DNA of 64,000 bases, taken from positions 63,799,830 through 63,863,829 of the forward strand of contig NW_024609880.1 in the NCBI RefSeq assembly GCF_016920785.2, written 5' to 3'. The notes under the pieces were generated by a model. It had not been told where the DNA came from and searched no databases. It saw only the letters and a program-made list of their open reading frames with translations. The stretch's first letter is position 1, and every line of letters begins with the position of its first letter. The position numbers and the translations under genes are program-made. The DNA is from Ixodes scapularis (lineage: Eukaryota; Arthropoda; Arachnida; Ixodida; Ixodidae). Positions 42,275 to 53,289 of this stretch are shown here, in pieces.

Positions 42275-43500
42275 AGGGAGGAGCTTCCATTGTCCCGCTT
42301 CCAGCGCGAGCTTCCCGCCTTCGACAGTGTTTCGGCGCCACGTGCCCCTCGAGCGGAGCCAAAGCACGGCCGAAGACATGGAGCGCTAGCGGGGGGCCGG
42401 GCGGTCGAAAGACGCGCCCTGCCGTTCTCATTCTGTCATAGACTTTAGTCAACATTTGTTCAAAAATGTTCTTACAAAAACGCGTGCTTTCTCTTTTTTT
42501 TTTTTTTTTTTTTGGGAGCAAGTAACGTCATTTATCCGCGTCCGACTGTCCGTTTTGAAGCCCTTTTTAACGTCTCAAGGTTTTGGAGAAAGATATTACG
42601 GTTGCTCTTGGAAACGGTTAATAGCGAAGGCCACCGAACTTTTGCCGCGTGGTCGGGCACTACATGAAGCGTCCGGAAGCGGCTGAACGACGCCACTTCC
42701 TTCCGCCATGAAAAGACGCGCGCGAAGAAGAGCGCAGGCATGCACGTGGGTTTCTGAGAACAGGTAACGTCTCGTGGCTCTTCCAGTCTCGTTGAGTGCG
42801 AGTGTTGAGCGATCTTTTTCACAGTTTAGAATAGAATAACGAAAAGAAACGCTGTCGGTTCAGTTGCGAAGTTTTGAAAACACGAATGTGCCCCTTTTAC
42901 AAGAAACTGCTATAAAACGAGTGATCTTTTTTTATTATGGTGCATCGATTGTTATTTTATGGTGTCGCGAACCGTGAGCAAAAAGTGGACGTCGACTAGC
43001 TGTCTGACTTAATGAAACTCCATACCTTTGTAAAAGTGAAAAAGTTGGCGAATTTCCTGCACAGCAAAAAATATAAAAACTTAAAAATGCCAGTAAATAA
43101 AAAAAAAAAAAACTTTTTTTTACGGGGAAAGTTTGAAAACATACAATGCGCAGCAGAAGGACAGGTATATTTGTTCCAATCATGATGAGTAAAATACGAA
43201 TATGAAATAATAATAATTAATTGAATTCAACCTGGCAGGCGAGGTCTCCCCGCTAAATTTAAGCCGAACTCACACTTTAGCTCACACACCATACAAATGA
43301 CAGTCTGCAAACACCAGTCACCTCACTATCCGTGGTTCGAATGCAGCGCGCGCCAAGTTTCTTCCTTGGACTCATTGCCATGGGGCATTCGAAGCACAAA
43401 TCTCGCGGTGACTCGCGTTTTGTATGATGTATAAGCAGTGAGACCCCGGCTTTAGAGAAGCGAGCTTGCTAGCTTTGGCAGCCTCGCGTGACGGTTTTTC
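42275..43500. other. Intergenic, no gene seen
   Basis: Poly-T at 42,494-42,514 and A/T tracts near 43,098-43,120. CCCCGCTAAATTTA occurs at 43,249-43,262, a decayed form of the palindrome at 54,374. No gene is supported. Confidence 0.4.
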
Positions 43501-43529
43501 GTGGCGCTCTTTCGTAACACACGAACTCA

Positions 43530-44045
43530 ACTCTGTGACGTCACGGCGCGGTGGTGGCGGGTCGGTCGCACTTCCGGTCTGGGGCTGTGGGCAGAAGTCC
43601 CCATGCCAGACGTGTATTCCCGCGTTGTTTTGAAGGGAACCAGACAAAAACCTGCCTTCTCGTCAAAACGCCGCACGCCGCGACTGGGGCCGTGGCGTTT
43701 TGAAAGGTTTGAAGGTCAGTTTTCACGTGCTCGGTTAGTCCGAGAATCTGGATATGTGCCGTGAAAAGGGAAAAGCAGACGCCGTCGGACAACGATTGCT
43801 TGGGTGCTTGGGCAGGAAGCACTTTGGGTTGAATTCACGGATACTTGTGGTCATCAGATTTATTTGTTTTGTTTCAACATGAACGCCGGAAAACCGTCAA
43901 ATTCTGCGGACCATCTGCGGACTACGTTCAGTACGTCTTCAAATTCAAACGGCCGCCTGATCCTTCGAACTGTCGTCTGCTCTTTCAAACGTTTCTGCTT
44001 GTCGTCTGCTCTCTTAGACGACGCCGGCCCGTAGATCAAATGTTG
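43530..44045 (-). repeat. GC-rich dispersed repeat, two-block family (copy 3, inverted)
   Basis: CACTTCCGGTCTGGGG, GCCTTCTCGTCAAAACGCC and, at the far end, GACGACGCCGGCCCGTAGATC are the complements of blocks at 11,345-11,835 and 935-1190. Block order is reversed as expected for an inverted copy. Confidence 0.65.
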
Positions 44046-44610
44046 GCCCGGTACTTGCGATAAGAAGTGAATGCAGGCTTCAAAAGACTTAAATTTCAAG
44101 GTTAGTAAGCAGGCTTGATGTGAACAGTAGATACAAGGCGATGTTGATCATTGTTACCAGGGACCATCACCGACTTGTTATCCTTAATTCACTTGGTCCG
44201 ATTCTGCTTGCGATTTTCAGTATCGACGTCGACCATCTCAGCTAAGGTTCAGGCTTTTGCAGCCCGAGCGGCGTCGCGACTGAAAATTGCGAGCGAAATC
44301 GCATCATACTGCGGCGTCCACGCGGAATGAATCGCCACATGTAACATTATTCACGCGAAGTTGCGTGGTGTAACGAGCCTCGGTAATTTCGCTGACGCCG
44401 CTCAAGTAGTCAGACATCGTCAGGAAGACGTAGAATCAACAATTCGAACGCGAAAAAGGGCAGGGGGACTCACCGACGCCGACAACATCGTATTCCAATG
44501 GTTTGTTTATGGGCGACGGCGAGCTTCTTGCCCACACCCCCATCGCGCATGCGCGGCGCCGGTGGCGTCTGCTAGGGGCACTCCGGTTTGTTTGTAAACA
44601 TGAGTTGGTG

Positions 44611-44808
44611 TATAGGGAGTATTCACTGGCGGGCCATATCCGTGCGCGCGTCTGCTGAGCGCGTGCTGACGAAGCTTCCGCATTCCTTTTGGAGCGTTCA
44701 TTTAGCACCAAAGGTTGCCGGTCTTAGCAGGCTATTAATGTGAGCTCGTTCTGAGCATGCGCTCTAAACAGCACCCACAAATATGGCGTCCAGTGAATAC
44801 CTCCTATA
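44611..44808. mobile_element. ~200-bp MITE (AGTATTCACTGG family), copy 1
   Basis: Ends TATAGGGAGTATTCACTGGC and, inverted, TATAGGAGGTATTCACTGGA. The interior contains GGTCTTAGCAGGCTATTAAT and CGTTCTGAGCATGCGCTCTA. Three more copies lie at 62,966-63,489. TA or TATA at both edges suggests a TA target. Confidence 0.88.
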
Positions 44809-45138
44809 CGCTCGTATCTAGTGTGAAACAGCCCAATATAACTATAGGGTCCAGTGTTTTCCTTATATACCGATAAACCCCCGAAAAACAATCCCGAATT
44901 AGAGCTGTCCGTGAGTAAAATGGCGAATTCCGCCGGTAGATTTGGAGCAATCCAAAACCGCTGCATGTTCGAGCGTTTAGAGCAGCGAGTGCTATCCCGC
45001 GTTTGCACGTGCACAACGATAGAAATAAGAAAAAAGAAAGCGCTCCGTAGCCGCTCCGAATGTACCGGCGTAATTTGCGATAAGAAAAACTAGAGGGTAG
45101 GCTGACGAGGTTGGAAAGTTGGGCGAGTTGATGATACA

Positions 45139-45248
45139 TAATGATTAAAAAGCGCGACAGGACAACGGACACAGAAGGAGACACAGACACAGCGCTGTGT
45201 CTGTGTCTCCTTCTGTGTCCGTTGTCCTGTCGCGCTTTTTAATCATTA
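45139..45248. repeat. Perfect 110-bp palindrome
   Basis: Two 55-bp arms, identical in inverse orientation with no spacer, meet at AGC|GCT (45,193/45,194). The left arm starts TAATGATTAAAAAGCGCGAC and contains GGACACAGAAGGAGACACAG. The left flank reads GGGCGAGTTGATGATACA. A diverged similar structure is at 10,886-10,998. Confidence 0.97.
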
Positions 45249-45734
45249 GTAAAATCTAGAGCTTCGCGGAAAGAAATCTTTATGTACAGCTTTATTTTGT
45301 GTATACCAGAATTCCAGGAATAAATTGCGGTGTTGCAGACGGTACTGGTAAATTGTAACGAAATCCGTTCCTTGGGAATAAGGGGAACGCATTACCGGAC
45401 CTACGTTCAGGGTGTCGAACCGGAACCGAACCGAACCGAAAACCGGAACAGAACCGTTATTTTTAGCCGAACCGGAACTGAACCGAACCGAAATCTTCGC
45501 CGCCATCTTGGAACTGAACCGGAACGGAACCGGAAAAAAATATAACGGTAACCGGTTCAAAACGGTTCACGGTAATTTTTTTTTGTTAGTATTACAAATT
45601 TATTATTTGGGAATAAAAAATTGGCACGTGAATTCCTCTAAGTATTGATCGAATCGTCATATACAGAATTCCAATGTGTAATAAATCCTGTTTTTTTGCG
45701 GCGCTTTCTTATTGGCACTATGAATAGCCATGTG

Positions 45735-45925
45735 TCACATCGTCACGTGACGTCATAATGTCAAGACATGCTGTCAAGTAATGTCACATCACGTGACCCC
45801 ATGACGTCACGTGACTCACCGCGTAAAGTCGATTCAAATTGAGGACGTCGCTAGATCTATTAACGTTGTTGATACCGTGACGTCACATGACATCAAAACT
45901 TCGCACTGAGAGTCCCGTGACACCA
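45735..45925. repeat. CACGTGAC/TGACGTCA-rich minisatellite
   Basis: At least six GTCACGTGA, GACGTCA or close variants within 190 bp, for example ATCGTCACGTGACGTCATAA near 45,748. It lies inside the hAT-type element. Confidence 0.6.
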
Positions 45926-45949
45926 TGATGTACCCGATTGTCATGATCC

Positions 45950-46610
45950 CGAGTCAAATGCTCTGGTTCATGACAACCAGTATCGCCAAACATTCGGGTA
46001 ACGGCTCGTGTTCAACTCAAAGATTATGATGGGCCCGAGTCCCATTAGAGCTAGAAGCAGAAGCAAACGAAAGCGACAAGCCTCAGACACATGCAGCATG
46101 TTCGCGATGGTACCTTTATACGCCTTTGAGTTGTTCGGTGCTCGCGAAGTTAGCAGGAGTGTTTACAAGCCTGCAAATGGTACCATCATGTGCATGATAC
46201 TCGTGTTTGAGCATAGCCTTCTTTATTCTACAAAGCCTGTCAAATCGCGAAATACTCTGGTTTAAGGCTAGCCGCTGTAGTTTGTTTCTGTTTGTTGCTT
46301 TAGTGGGACTCGGGCCCCATTATAGCCCAACTAAAACTATATCTGAAGATTAGCCCATGCTTCGCTTTGCCAACCCTGCTTATGACTATGATAAACACTG
46401 ACGCTGCAAATATTAGGATCAGATCACGTGGCTGATAGTTCTAATTGCGAGCTGAGGAGGGGAAAGCTGTTTCATTTCTTTTTTTCGACTGTCTCTCATT
46501 TCTCGGAGGAACAAACTAATGGATGCTTTTGCAAATTATCAACGTCAGGGATTACAACTTGGCGGTATTTATTGAACTGAAGGTAAAAAAAATGCTGCTC
46601 GGCCCATTTT
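45950..46610. mobile_element. Interrupted copy of the ~600-bp MITE
   Basis: GCATTCGGGT-like, GCTTCGCTTTGCCAACCCTG, TATGACTATGATAAACACTG and CAGATCACGTGGCTG match consecutive parts of 7593-8225. The copy is split by the MITE at 46,029-46,320. Its termini are decayed. Confidence 0.65.
46029..46320. mobile_element. Nested MITE with CGAGTCCCAYTA termini
   Basis: Left GGGCCCGAGTCCCATTAGAG; right, inverted, GGGCCCGAGTCCCACTAAAG. ATTAT occurs on both sides near the edges, compatible with a short duplication. A relative is at 50,326-50,640 (CAGAGTCCCACTAGAGCGAC). Confidence 0.8.
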
Positions 46611-46619
46611 ACATGTATG

Positions 46620-49160
46620 CACACCATTGAGGCTCCAAAACATGTTTTCGTTATTGCTGAACTGCCTCAGAAAGTTGTACCGAGAATAGAAGTGTTAAAG
46701 CGTCTAAAGGTGACGTATTAGTCCGACGTTACATGGAACTATTAGTGTGTACGTGAGGGATAGCTGAAAAGAAAGATCCCAGTGGTCTCACGGGGACAGC
46801 CGAACGTTGGCAGCCGCTCTAAGTCTCACAGGAGTGTCGTTCTCAAGTTCTCCAAGTTTCGACCACCCTGTATTTTGTTTAACCTTCACAGTTTGGTGCA
46901 AAGTAAAAGCAAGGAAGAATTACTGTTAACGAGTGACGCAAATATAATTGTCGAGTGAACACCACTCAATACGGAGCAGGCAATCCCTGAGGAATAAAAA
47001 GTATCTTGAGGAGCAACTAAAAAAAAGGGAGCGGGGAGGGTGGTAGTTTTAAAGCATACGCATACTGTGTCGTAAAGATTCCTCTACCGCGCACTTTCGG
47101 CGCAGACTAGAAAGCGTGGCCTGGAAACGATAGTGACAGATGGGTAGTTGGTACAACTTTTATTTGTAAAAACACTCCTGCCAGAAAGAACGTTTTCGCC
47201 GCGCCAGATACTCGCGCCGTGTCTAACGACGATGCACCAACAAGAAAAATGTGTGCCTCTCAAATACATAGCTTGCACTGAGCGCGAAAATTTTGCAGCG
47301 TGCATTTTGCCCCATCGGATTTGATATTCTCAGCAAGAAGAACTCGCAATGATAACCAGTATCTAGTGCGATTACGTCACGTGCAAACCATGTTAAATAC
47401 TTCAGCTTTCTGGTGAAGTGCGACGTTCGCAACACTAGCAGTAGACGTCCAAGGTGTAAAGTTGTGTAGGATTTATAGCAGTCTCGCGATGATATACGGC
47501 AGCCTAATGAAATGTTGCAGCACATGACTGATAAAGAACAGAGTCGTGAAGTAAGGTCCCAAAACAAGTGCACGTAAAACCTAAGAAAACATTAGTAGTA
47601 TCTCGCGACGTTTCGAGCTGAGGCAAGCTGATGCCCAAAAGTGACTTATATTAGGATTCTAAAAATCTTCATTTGCCCTGCGAGGAATCTATGTTTAATT
47701 AGGAATATCATTTTATGCATTTCTATGCATCTCTTTTTGCAGTAAAGCGTTGTGTAAGGGATTATTTAGAAAAAATTGCGCGTCATCTCCTTATTTCTGC
47801 ACATTTCGTGTATTTGCCTTGCGATATATCATGTGACCACAGTGTTTTTTGGCATACCCTGCAACCCAGTATTTTACACTGCAAAACAGCTAACAAAAGC
47901 ACGTTGCCGAAGACTCAACAGCTGGCGTATTTTCGAGTATCGTCCTTCCGTGAGGCGGTTATGTGAACTTCATAAAGTCAAGTTTATCGATGATAATACA
48001 AATATACTTAATTCCTGTCTGAAGATTTGGCAGCATAAATAGAAGATCCTCACCTCAAAGATATATAAGTAAATGCACTTTTAAATTATCTGAAAGATGT
48101 TCTGCAAATCGTTTTCGGCGCTTTTATCCTCTATAGACACGTTATAGTTGATTTGGAAAAGCTTTAAATAATGTTGTTGTTTTTTATTTTGAAGCTAATT
48201 TAAATAACTATATGTGTTCCTCACGCATATATAACTTCTCAAATATATAGAAATTTATTATTGCGTTTTTTATGTGTTTTTATTATCGCCTTTTTTACTG
48301 GAGCGAATGATGGAACTATGACGATTGCACACTTAAACTCTCAGAAAGTGTCCAATTAAGTAGCTTCCGAATTGAGTAGAGCATGAAATCCCACTTTGTT
48401 CTATTTGACAAAAATCATCAATTAGAGAGGGTGATGCTTATTCGCAAATTAAATTGACCGGCATTTTGTCAAGAGCAAACCTCAGAACCAGGCTATGCCA
48501 GTTTATCCATTATAGAAAATGTTCGCATAGGTAAGCACTGTTTTAGGTCAGATTCGATCTCAGTACGAAGGTGCTCATAGGTTAGAGTGAACAATTTCAG
48601 CAACCCCTTTTCGCATGATTCGTTGCCCGCATCATGGTGCTGAGAGCAAACAATGCTAGTTAGAAAAAAACAAGCATTGCGATTGTCGCTTAGTGTTTTG
48701 TAAAATATAGAGTGGAAGGACTTGTCCCGTGACTTTCGTGACATTTTTAAAATTATATTGCCTTAAGATCAGTCGTCTCGTCGTCATATATATATTGTGA
48801 AACGTATTCCGTAAAACACATTTTATGGTATATATGGCGACGAGGTGCCCATTTCATGATTTTATTCACTGTACTTAATTTTTTAGTTCAAGGGCAAAAC
48901 CACGATTCAACATCTAATACTGCGATACAAAGTTGTACCTGTCACGGGTATTTTAGGCAACCTACTTCATTTCGCGAAAACATTTCGATTCATGTACAAT
49001 GTATGTGACTCTGGTAAACGAAGGGAGGTTGAGTCGTATAAACACGACGTTGGTATGTTAATGGAGATTTTCCTTTCTTGTTGTGTAGGTATAAATAACA
49101 GAATCTTATAATTTTTGTACCTGAAAATAAAACTGGATTGAACAAACGATAAAAAAAAGA
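46620..49160. other. Interior of the 4.2-kb hAT-type element, no gene recognised
   Basis: AT-rich DNA with frames of 73-116 codons (47,084-47,305, 47,223-47,573, 47,715-47,966, 48,493-48,744), none with a BED zinc finger or hAT dimerisation motif that I recognise. Confidence 0.45.
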
Positions 49161-49168
49161 AAACTATA

Positions 49169-49402
49169 TACTGTAAACGACTTATTTTTCGTGGGCTCAA
49201 TATTTCGCGATTTAGGTCAAAGCTGAAGTTTTGGAATAATTCGTGGGTTGTAATTTTCTCGACGCGGTGGAATCTCACTATAAATTTCAATCTGTTTACA
49301 TTTTACCAAAATTGTTCGCGGGACCCATTTTCGCGAATTGTAGGCGATTCGCGAAATTCTCAAAAATAGGTCCTCGCAAAAATCAGATTGTTTACAACAG
49401 TT
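49169..49402. mobile_element. ~234-bp MITE (ACTGTAAAC termini)
   Basis: Left TACTGTAAACGACTTATTTT; right, inverted, ACTGTTGTAAACAATCTGAT. Both ends lead into TTTTTCG or TTTTTGCG sequence and TA flanks both sides. It lies near the right end of the 4.2-kb element. Confidence 0.65.
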
Positions 49403-49604
49403 AGTTTCATGGCCTAAATAGTGCCTATTGACAGAACAACGCAGGAAATATATTCTCAGTTTATCGGTTCAAACCGGTTCGAACCGGTTCGAACCGGTTT
49501 GAACCGTTATTTTTGCGCCCCGGAACTGAACCGGAACTGAACCGAAAGCCGTGAACCCGAACCCGAACCGAACCGATAAAAATATCGGTTCGACACTCTG
49601 CCTA

Positions 49605-49975
49605 CGTTACATCAGAATTAAAGGAACGCGTTACCGCCACTGATAAAAAGTAACGCGAGTTACATTTCATTTTTGAATTCAGAACGTTTTACGGTTTTGA
49701 TTTTGAAGGTAGACCTGGGATGGGTGGAAGAATTCATGACTTGGCGCTTAAAAACACGAAAAAGGTTGAAGCGTTTTTTTTTTTTTTTTTTTTTTTCTTT
49801 TTAATTCTCGGAGAAATAATGTAACGAGTACCACGTTACTCGCGGCTCGATATTGGTAACGGAAGTTCGTTATCCGTCACTTTTTTTTTTAAAGGAACGA
49901 GTACCTTATTACGTTACAAAAAAGAAGTGACGCGTTTTCGGTAACGCCGTTACTATATAGTAAGGGTACCACTAA
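49605..49975. repeat. AACGCGTTAC-type array, host of the hAT insertion
   Basis: Units such as GGAACGCGTTACCG, GAGTAACGTGG and GTAACGGAAGT continue the sequence seen left of 45,408 (GGGGAACGCATTACCGG). The 4.2-kb element thus inserted into a pre-existing array of this kind. Poly-T at 49,775-49,796. Confidence 0.65.
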
Positions 49976-50022
49976 CACTAGGAAGATGACAACCCCCACC
50001 AAACTGTCGACAGCACTGTATT

Positions 50023-50023
<1 letters not shown>

Positions 50024-50056
<33 letters not shown>
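50024..50056. repeat. Poly-C, 33 bp
   Basis: Uninterrupted C (poly-G on the minus strand). The glycine/proline-rich open frames across it are artefacts. Confidence 0.97.
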
Positions 50057-50057
<1 letters not shown>

Positions 50058-50325
50058 CCCTTCGGGAACTTTTTTTCTCGTTTCCTTCTCTTATGGGTGG
50101 TGGGACGTCGTTGTCCGAGTATGCGAGTTATGTACGCGTTCCCTGTAGGTTGGGAATCCAGTGCCCTGCTTTCTTCGACGTAAACACCGATAAACACCGA
50201 TTTTTGTCGGACAGGAAGCAGATTTGCGCGTGCGCATGCGCCCTGCCGACAGCAGCGGCACTGCAGCGCCACTGCAGCGCCACTGCAGCGCGGTGTGACG
50301 TCAGGGCCGCGGGTCGGTGTATAAT

Positions 50326-50391
50326 GCCAGAGTCCCACTAGAGCGACAAACAGAAAGCGCCGACACCGACACGCGTGCGGCGCATGAACGC

Positions 50392-50426
<35 letters not shown>

Positions 50427-50640
50427 CATTCGCAGTAAAATGGATAGGTGGGCTAGTTGGTACATGTTTAACTTGTGAGGCGGCTAAAGAACGAGGACAC
50501 GAGGAAGACGAGACAGGACCAAGCGCACGCGATCGCAGGCTCGCGATGACTCATTCTTTTTACTTCACGAGCGCCGAGAATCTGGGCGTGCTCGAGGCGT
50601 TTTCGGTGTCGGCTGTGTCTGTTTGTCGCTTCAATAATAC
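50326..50640. mobile_element. MITE-like element, relative of 46,029-46,320, with internal (TA)n
   Basis: Left CAGAGTCCCACTAGAGCGAC followed by AAACAGAAAGCGCCGACACC; right, inverted, GCGACAAACAGACACAGCCGACACC. (TA)15 lies at 50,394-50,424. The outermost bases of the right end are decayed. Confidence 0.6.
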
Positions 50641-50899
50641 TCGCAAAAAAAAAAAAGAAGAAAAAAGGTAAAAGTGCAACGTTTTCTAAACAATGAGCCG
50701 CCTTGTCGATGTCTGTGTGACAGCTCCCGAGCTCGACATTTTATTTGCACGCTGTTTCTGACGCGAGGTCGCGCCTGGCTTCCCGCGGATGCGCGGTTTT
50801 CTTGCGACGCATAACTGTCGGGATGTTGCTTCGATATTGCCCGCATTTGCCTATACAAAAGCCGGACGTCCCGTGTGTTTTTTGTTTTTGTTTTTTAAC

Positions 50900-51180
50900 A
50901 GTGCCAGGAACCAGTTTCCGACTGGTGGGTCTACCTACCGCGTCCTCAAATGTAACATCATTTGCGGGCATCACAAATGTGATCCCTGCATTTCCGGCCG
51001 ATGACGTCATTAAAGCGTCACGGTGTTGCCTGCCACGATCCTGGCGGTGCCACAGTACCGGAAGTGGGTGAGGCAGACGCCTCGACAGTTCGCGCTCCAG
51101 TTTGACAGCCTTCGGAAGCTTGGGCAGCCAGGAGAATCAGGGGGAACGCGGCATAAGAAGCACACCATCGGAGGCGCGTT
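50900..51180 (+). repeat. GC-rich dispersed repeat, partner of 22,980-23,250
   Basis: ACCTACCGCGTCCTCAAATG, CGATGACGTCATTAAAG, GCAGACGCCTCGAC and CGGAAGCTTGGGCAGCCAGG correspond in order to 23,065-23,222. Confidence 0.6.
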
Positions 51181-51185
51181 CCAGA

Positions 51186-52639
51186 CATAGAGTTATTATA
51201 ATGTACGCTAGAGGTTCAACTGGAGCTAGTGTTTATGCGACTTACCAGTCTACTTTTGCGGTGCTCCCGTGCATTCCTATGGGAAAACGCGCATGAAATT
51301 TGTCTCTTCGCCGGAAAATAACATGAATAACTTTTACTATTTCGGTTGTACCGGATAGTATGTACATTTATTAATAATGTAAAAGTATAATTGATTTAAT
51401 TACAGCATTTTTCTTTACCACTGAACTATGTTAAGCTTCGCTATATTTCAGGCCCACACCTATGTTCCATGGCAGGTATGTAAAAACGAGCGACGATTCT
51501 AAGCAAACTAACGATCGAAAAGAATGTAGAGTGTGTTCAAGGTTCGCTAGCATTGCGGTGGCGCTTATATATATTGCTAATATGCCCGTTCTGTCACTCT
51601 ATGAAATGACTCCGTCATGCATCTTTACGATCGGTTAAAAAACATTTGAATGTAAGAAATTAAGTACGTGGACTACGAAAGGTGCGCCTTTTTTATTATT
51701 TCCTATGTCGGGCAATTCTTATCGGGCACCTGTTCTCTGACTTCTCCCTATTTGCAAGGATTTGGGGCGTGCGGTTGATGATTTGAACCCAGAACATGCA
51801 TCTTAGCACATAGTTATGAGCAGAAAGAATAAAGGGGGGATCGGTGGCCGAGTGGGCTGAAGCGCACACCCAGCTCGACGCGCGTGGAGCGAAAGCTCGC
51901 GCTGCCGAACCCAGGGATCCTGGGTTCGAGCCCCACCCCTGCCCGTTTCGATCTGGATGAGCATCGTACCGGCGTGCGGTCGTGTATCACTACTGCGTGG
52001 TACACGTTAAAGACCCCAGGCTAGCGGTTGTAGTACTGCACTGGCTAAATTGCTCATCTACAGTGTAAACCAGTGTCGCCCCTACTGGCAGACCAACCTT
52101 ACGCTGTATAAATCACTCAAACGTCCAATTTTGAGTACTTATTTATTGCAAATCGGACTATATTACGTGACTTTCAATTTATTTTGATCGCCTGCATGCA
52201 CAAGGAGTTACTTATCCAGGGTTACTGCGTAGTTTTTGCCGTCTCTCTTGGTTTTCCATATGTCCTCCGTTCGTTTGCCACGTATATCCCCCATTGTGGA
52301 AAGCGCCGATGCCGTGTTCGCGCTAACAGTGTCCGACAGTGCACATAAATACATGTACGAAGCGGTTTTAGCACCGTTTTTTATGCCACGAATTTCAAAT
52401 AAAAATGCCGTAACTGACCAAATTCGTCTGCGTGACTGAGAAATGTTCCAATGTGCCAGAACGTACGAAATATTCGTCATATTTGCTCTTATAATCGAGC
52501 GCAGCGAGAAAATGCGCTCGCTTTTCCCCATAGAAATGCATTATCGGAAGTCAATTTCCGACTGGTTGCTGTCTGCTTCAATTTGCAGTAGCACACTAGC
52601 GTCACTTGAACCTCTAGCGTACATTGTAATAACTCTATG
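51186..52639. mobile_element. 1.45-kb hAT-like element with long TIRs and 8-bp duplication
   Basis: Left CATAGAGTTATTATAATGTA and, inverted, right CATAGAGTTATTACAATGTA; the arms continue through GCTAGAGGTTCAA and beyond for about 45 bp. Flanks are GTTCCAGA (51,178-51,185) and GTTCCAGG (52,640-52,647), an 8-bp duplication with one mismatch. A SINE is nested at 51,837-52,120. No transposase is visible. Confidence 0.87.
51837..52120 (+). mobile_element. SINE with serine-tRNA-like head, fullest copy
   Basis: The head reads GGTGGCCGAGTGGGCTGAAG (A box), a long variable-arm region GCGAAAGCTCGCGCTG, and GGGTTCGAGCCCC (B box). The body begins GTTTCGATCTGGATGAGC and continues with GTGGTACACGTTAAAGACCC and GTACTGCACTGGCTAAATTG. 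Other copies lie at 14,828-15,360 and 31,440-31,632. RNA polymerase III transcription from the head is expected for this class. Confidence 0.85.
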
Positions 52640-52859
52640 GTTCCAGGCACTTTAATTCTTTCTTTCCGTTCCAGGGTCCAATGATGTATTGTCGGAGTTC
52701 GATAGACCTTTTTTTTCTAAATTACCCGAGCACCAAAGTAGCATGCTACGAGTGCATGCTTACACGCGTTGTACTTGCTGGCTCCTGCAGCCAGTAACTG
52801 TTCTAACGGTAACTGCTTGTTTCAATCTTTCGAACTGTCATTGCCGCAGCCAGCGCGTG

Positions 52860-53280
52860 CGGCGCGTGAAAGCATCTCTATCCTCACCTAACATCTCGTT
52901 TCGTAGAAAATTGTGTCCTTTATGTCTTCTTCGCAAGATTTATCGGTGTAATCCCACACTTCGCGAAACATTATTTATAGAACCATCTGAGGTATCATCA
53001 CAAACAAATCACAAGTTAAAGGTAGACATCCCTCATTGTAACACCTCCTAATTTAATTCCTCTTTTCTTCCCCAGACCTCGATAGATTGGAATCGCCTTC
53101 CCACGGACATAGTCACAATAACTGAGGCTGCTGATTTTAAAATGGCGATTACTAAAAGTCTCGTTGTTGCTTAGCCATTGTTCCTTTTTTTCTTTTTTGC
53201 CTCGTTTCTTGTTATACTTATGTATTATAGAAACTTTTTCTTGTAGTGCTTTTGAGTTTTGAGAAATAAAAGATATATTC
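52860..53280 (+). mobile_element. LINE 3' end, same family as 20,050-21,840
   Basis: Translated with shifts: SFRRKLCPLCLLRKIYRCNP, then FNSSFLPQTSIDWNRLPTDI and VTITEAADFKMAIT, ending at a TAG near 53,174. This matches the C-terminal tail of the LINE at 20,091-20,384. A ~100-bp T-rich 3' UTR ends at GAGAAATAAAAGATATATTC (53,260-53,279). The copy is 5'-truncated near 52,860. Confidence 0.88.
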
Positions 53281-53289
53281 AGGGTGTTA

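Larger units (their letters stand above)
45408..49600. mobile_element. 4.2-kb hAT-type element with perfect 8-bp duplication
   Basis: Ends CAGGGTGTCGAACCG and, inverted, CAGAGTGTCGAACCG (one mismatch in 15). Flanks are CCTACGTT at 45,400-45,407 and CCTACGTT at 49,601-49,608. Inside each end lie arrays of GGAACCGAACC/AACCGGTTCGAA units (45,418-45,575; 49,464-49,590). The interior contains an interrupted MITE, a smaller nested MITE and a third one near the right end. No hAT transposase frame is visible; the longest interior frames (up to 116 codons) are unrecognised. It is therefore probably non-autonomous. Confidence 0.93.

Noticed and set aside
45735..45925. Dense E-box/CRE-like sites read as an enhancer
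   Set aside because: The same clusters recur as dispersed minisatellites, here inside a transposon, so a regulatory reading is not supported.
49889..50338. 149-codon frame with a long glycine run
   Set aside because: The glycines come from the 33-bp poly-C tract read on the minus strand.
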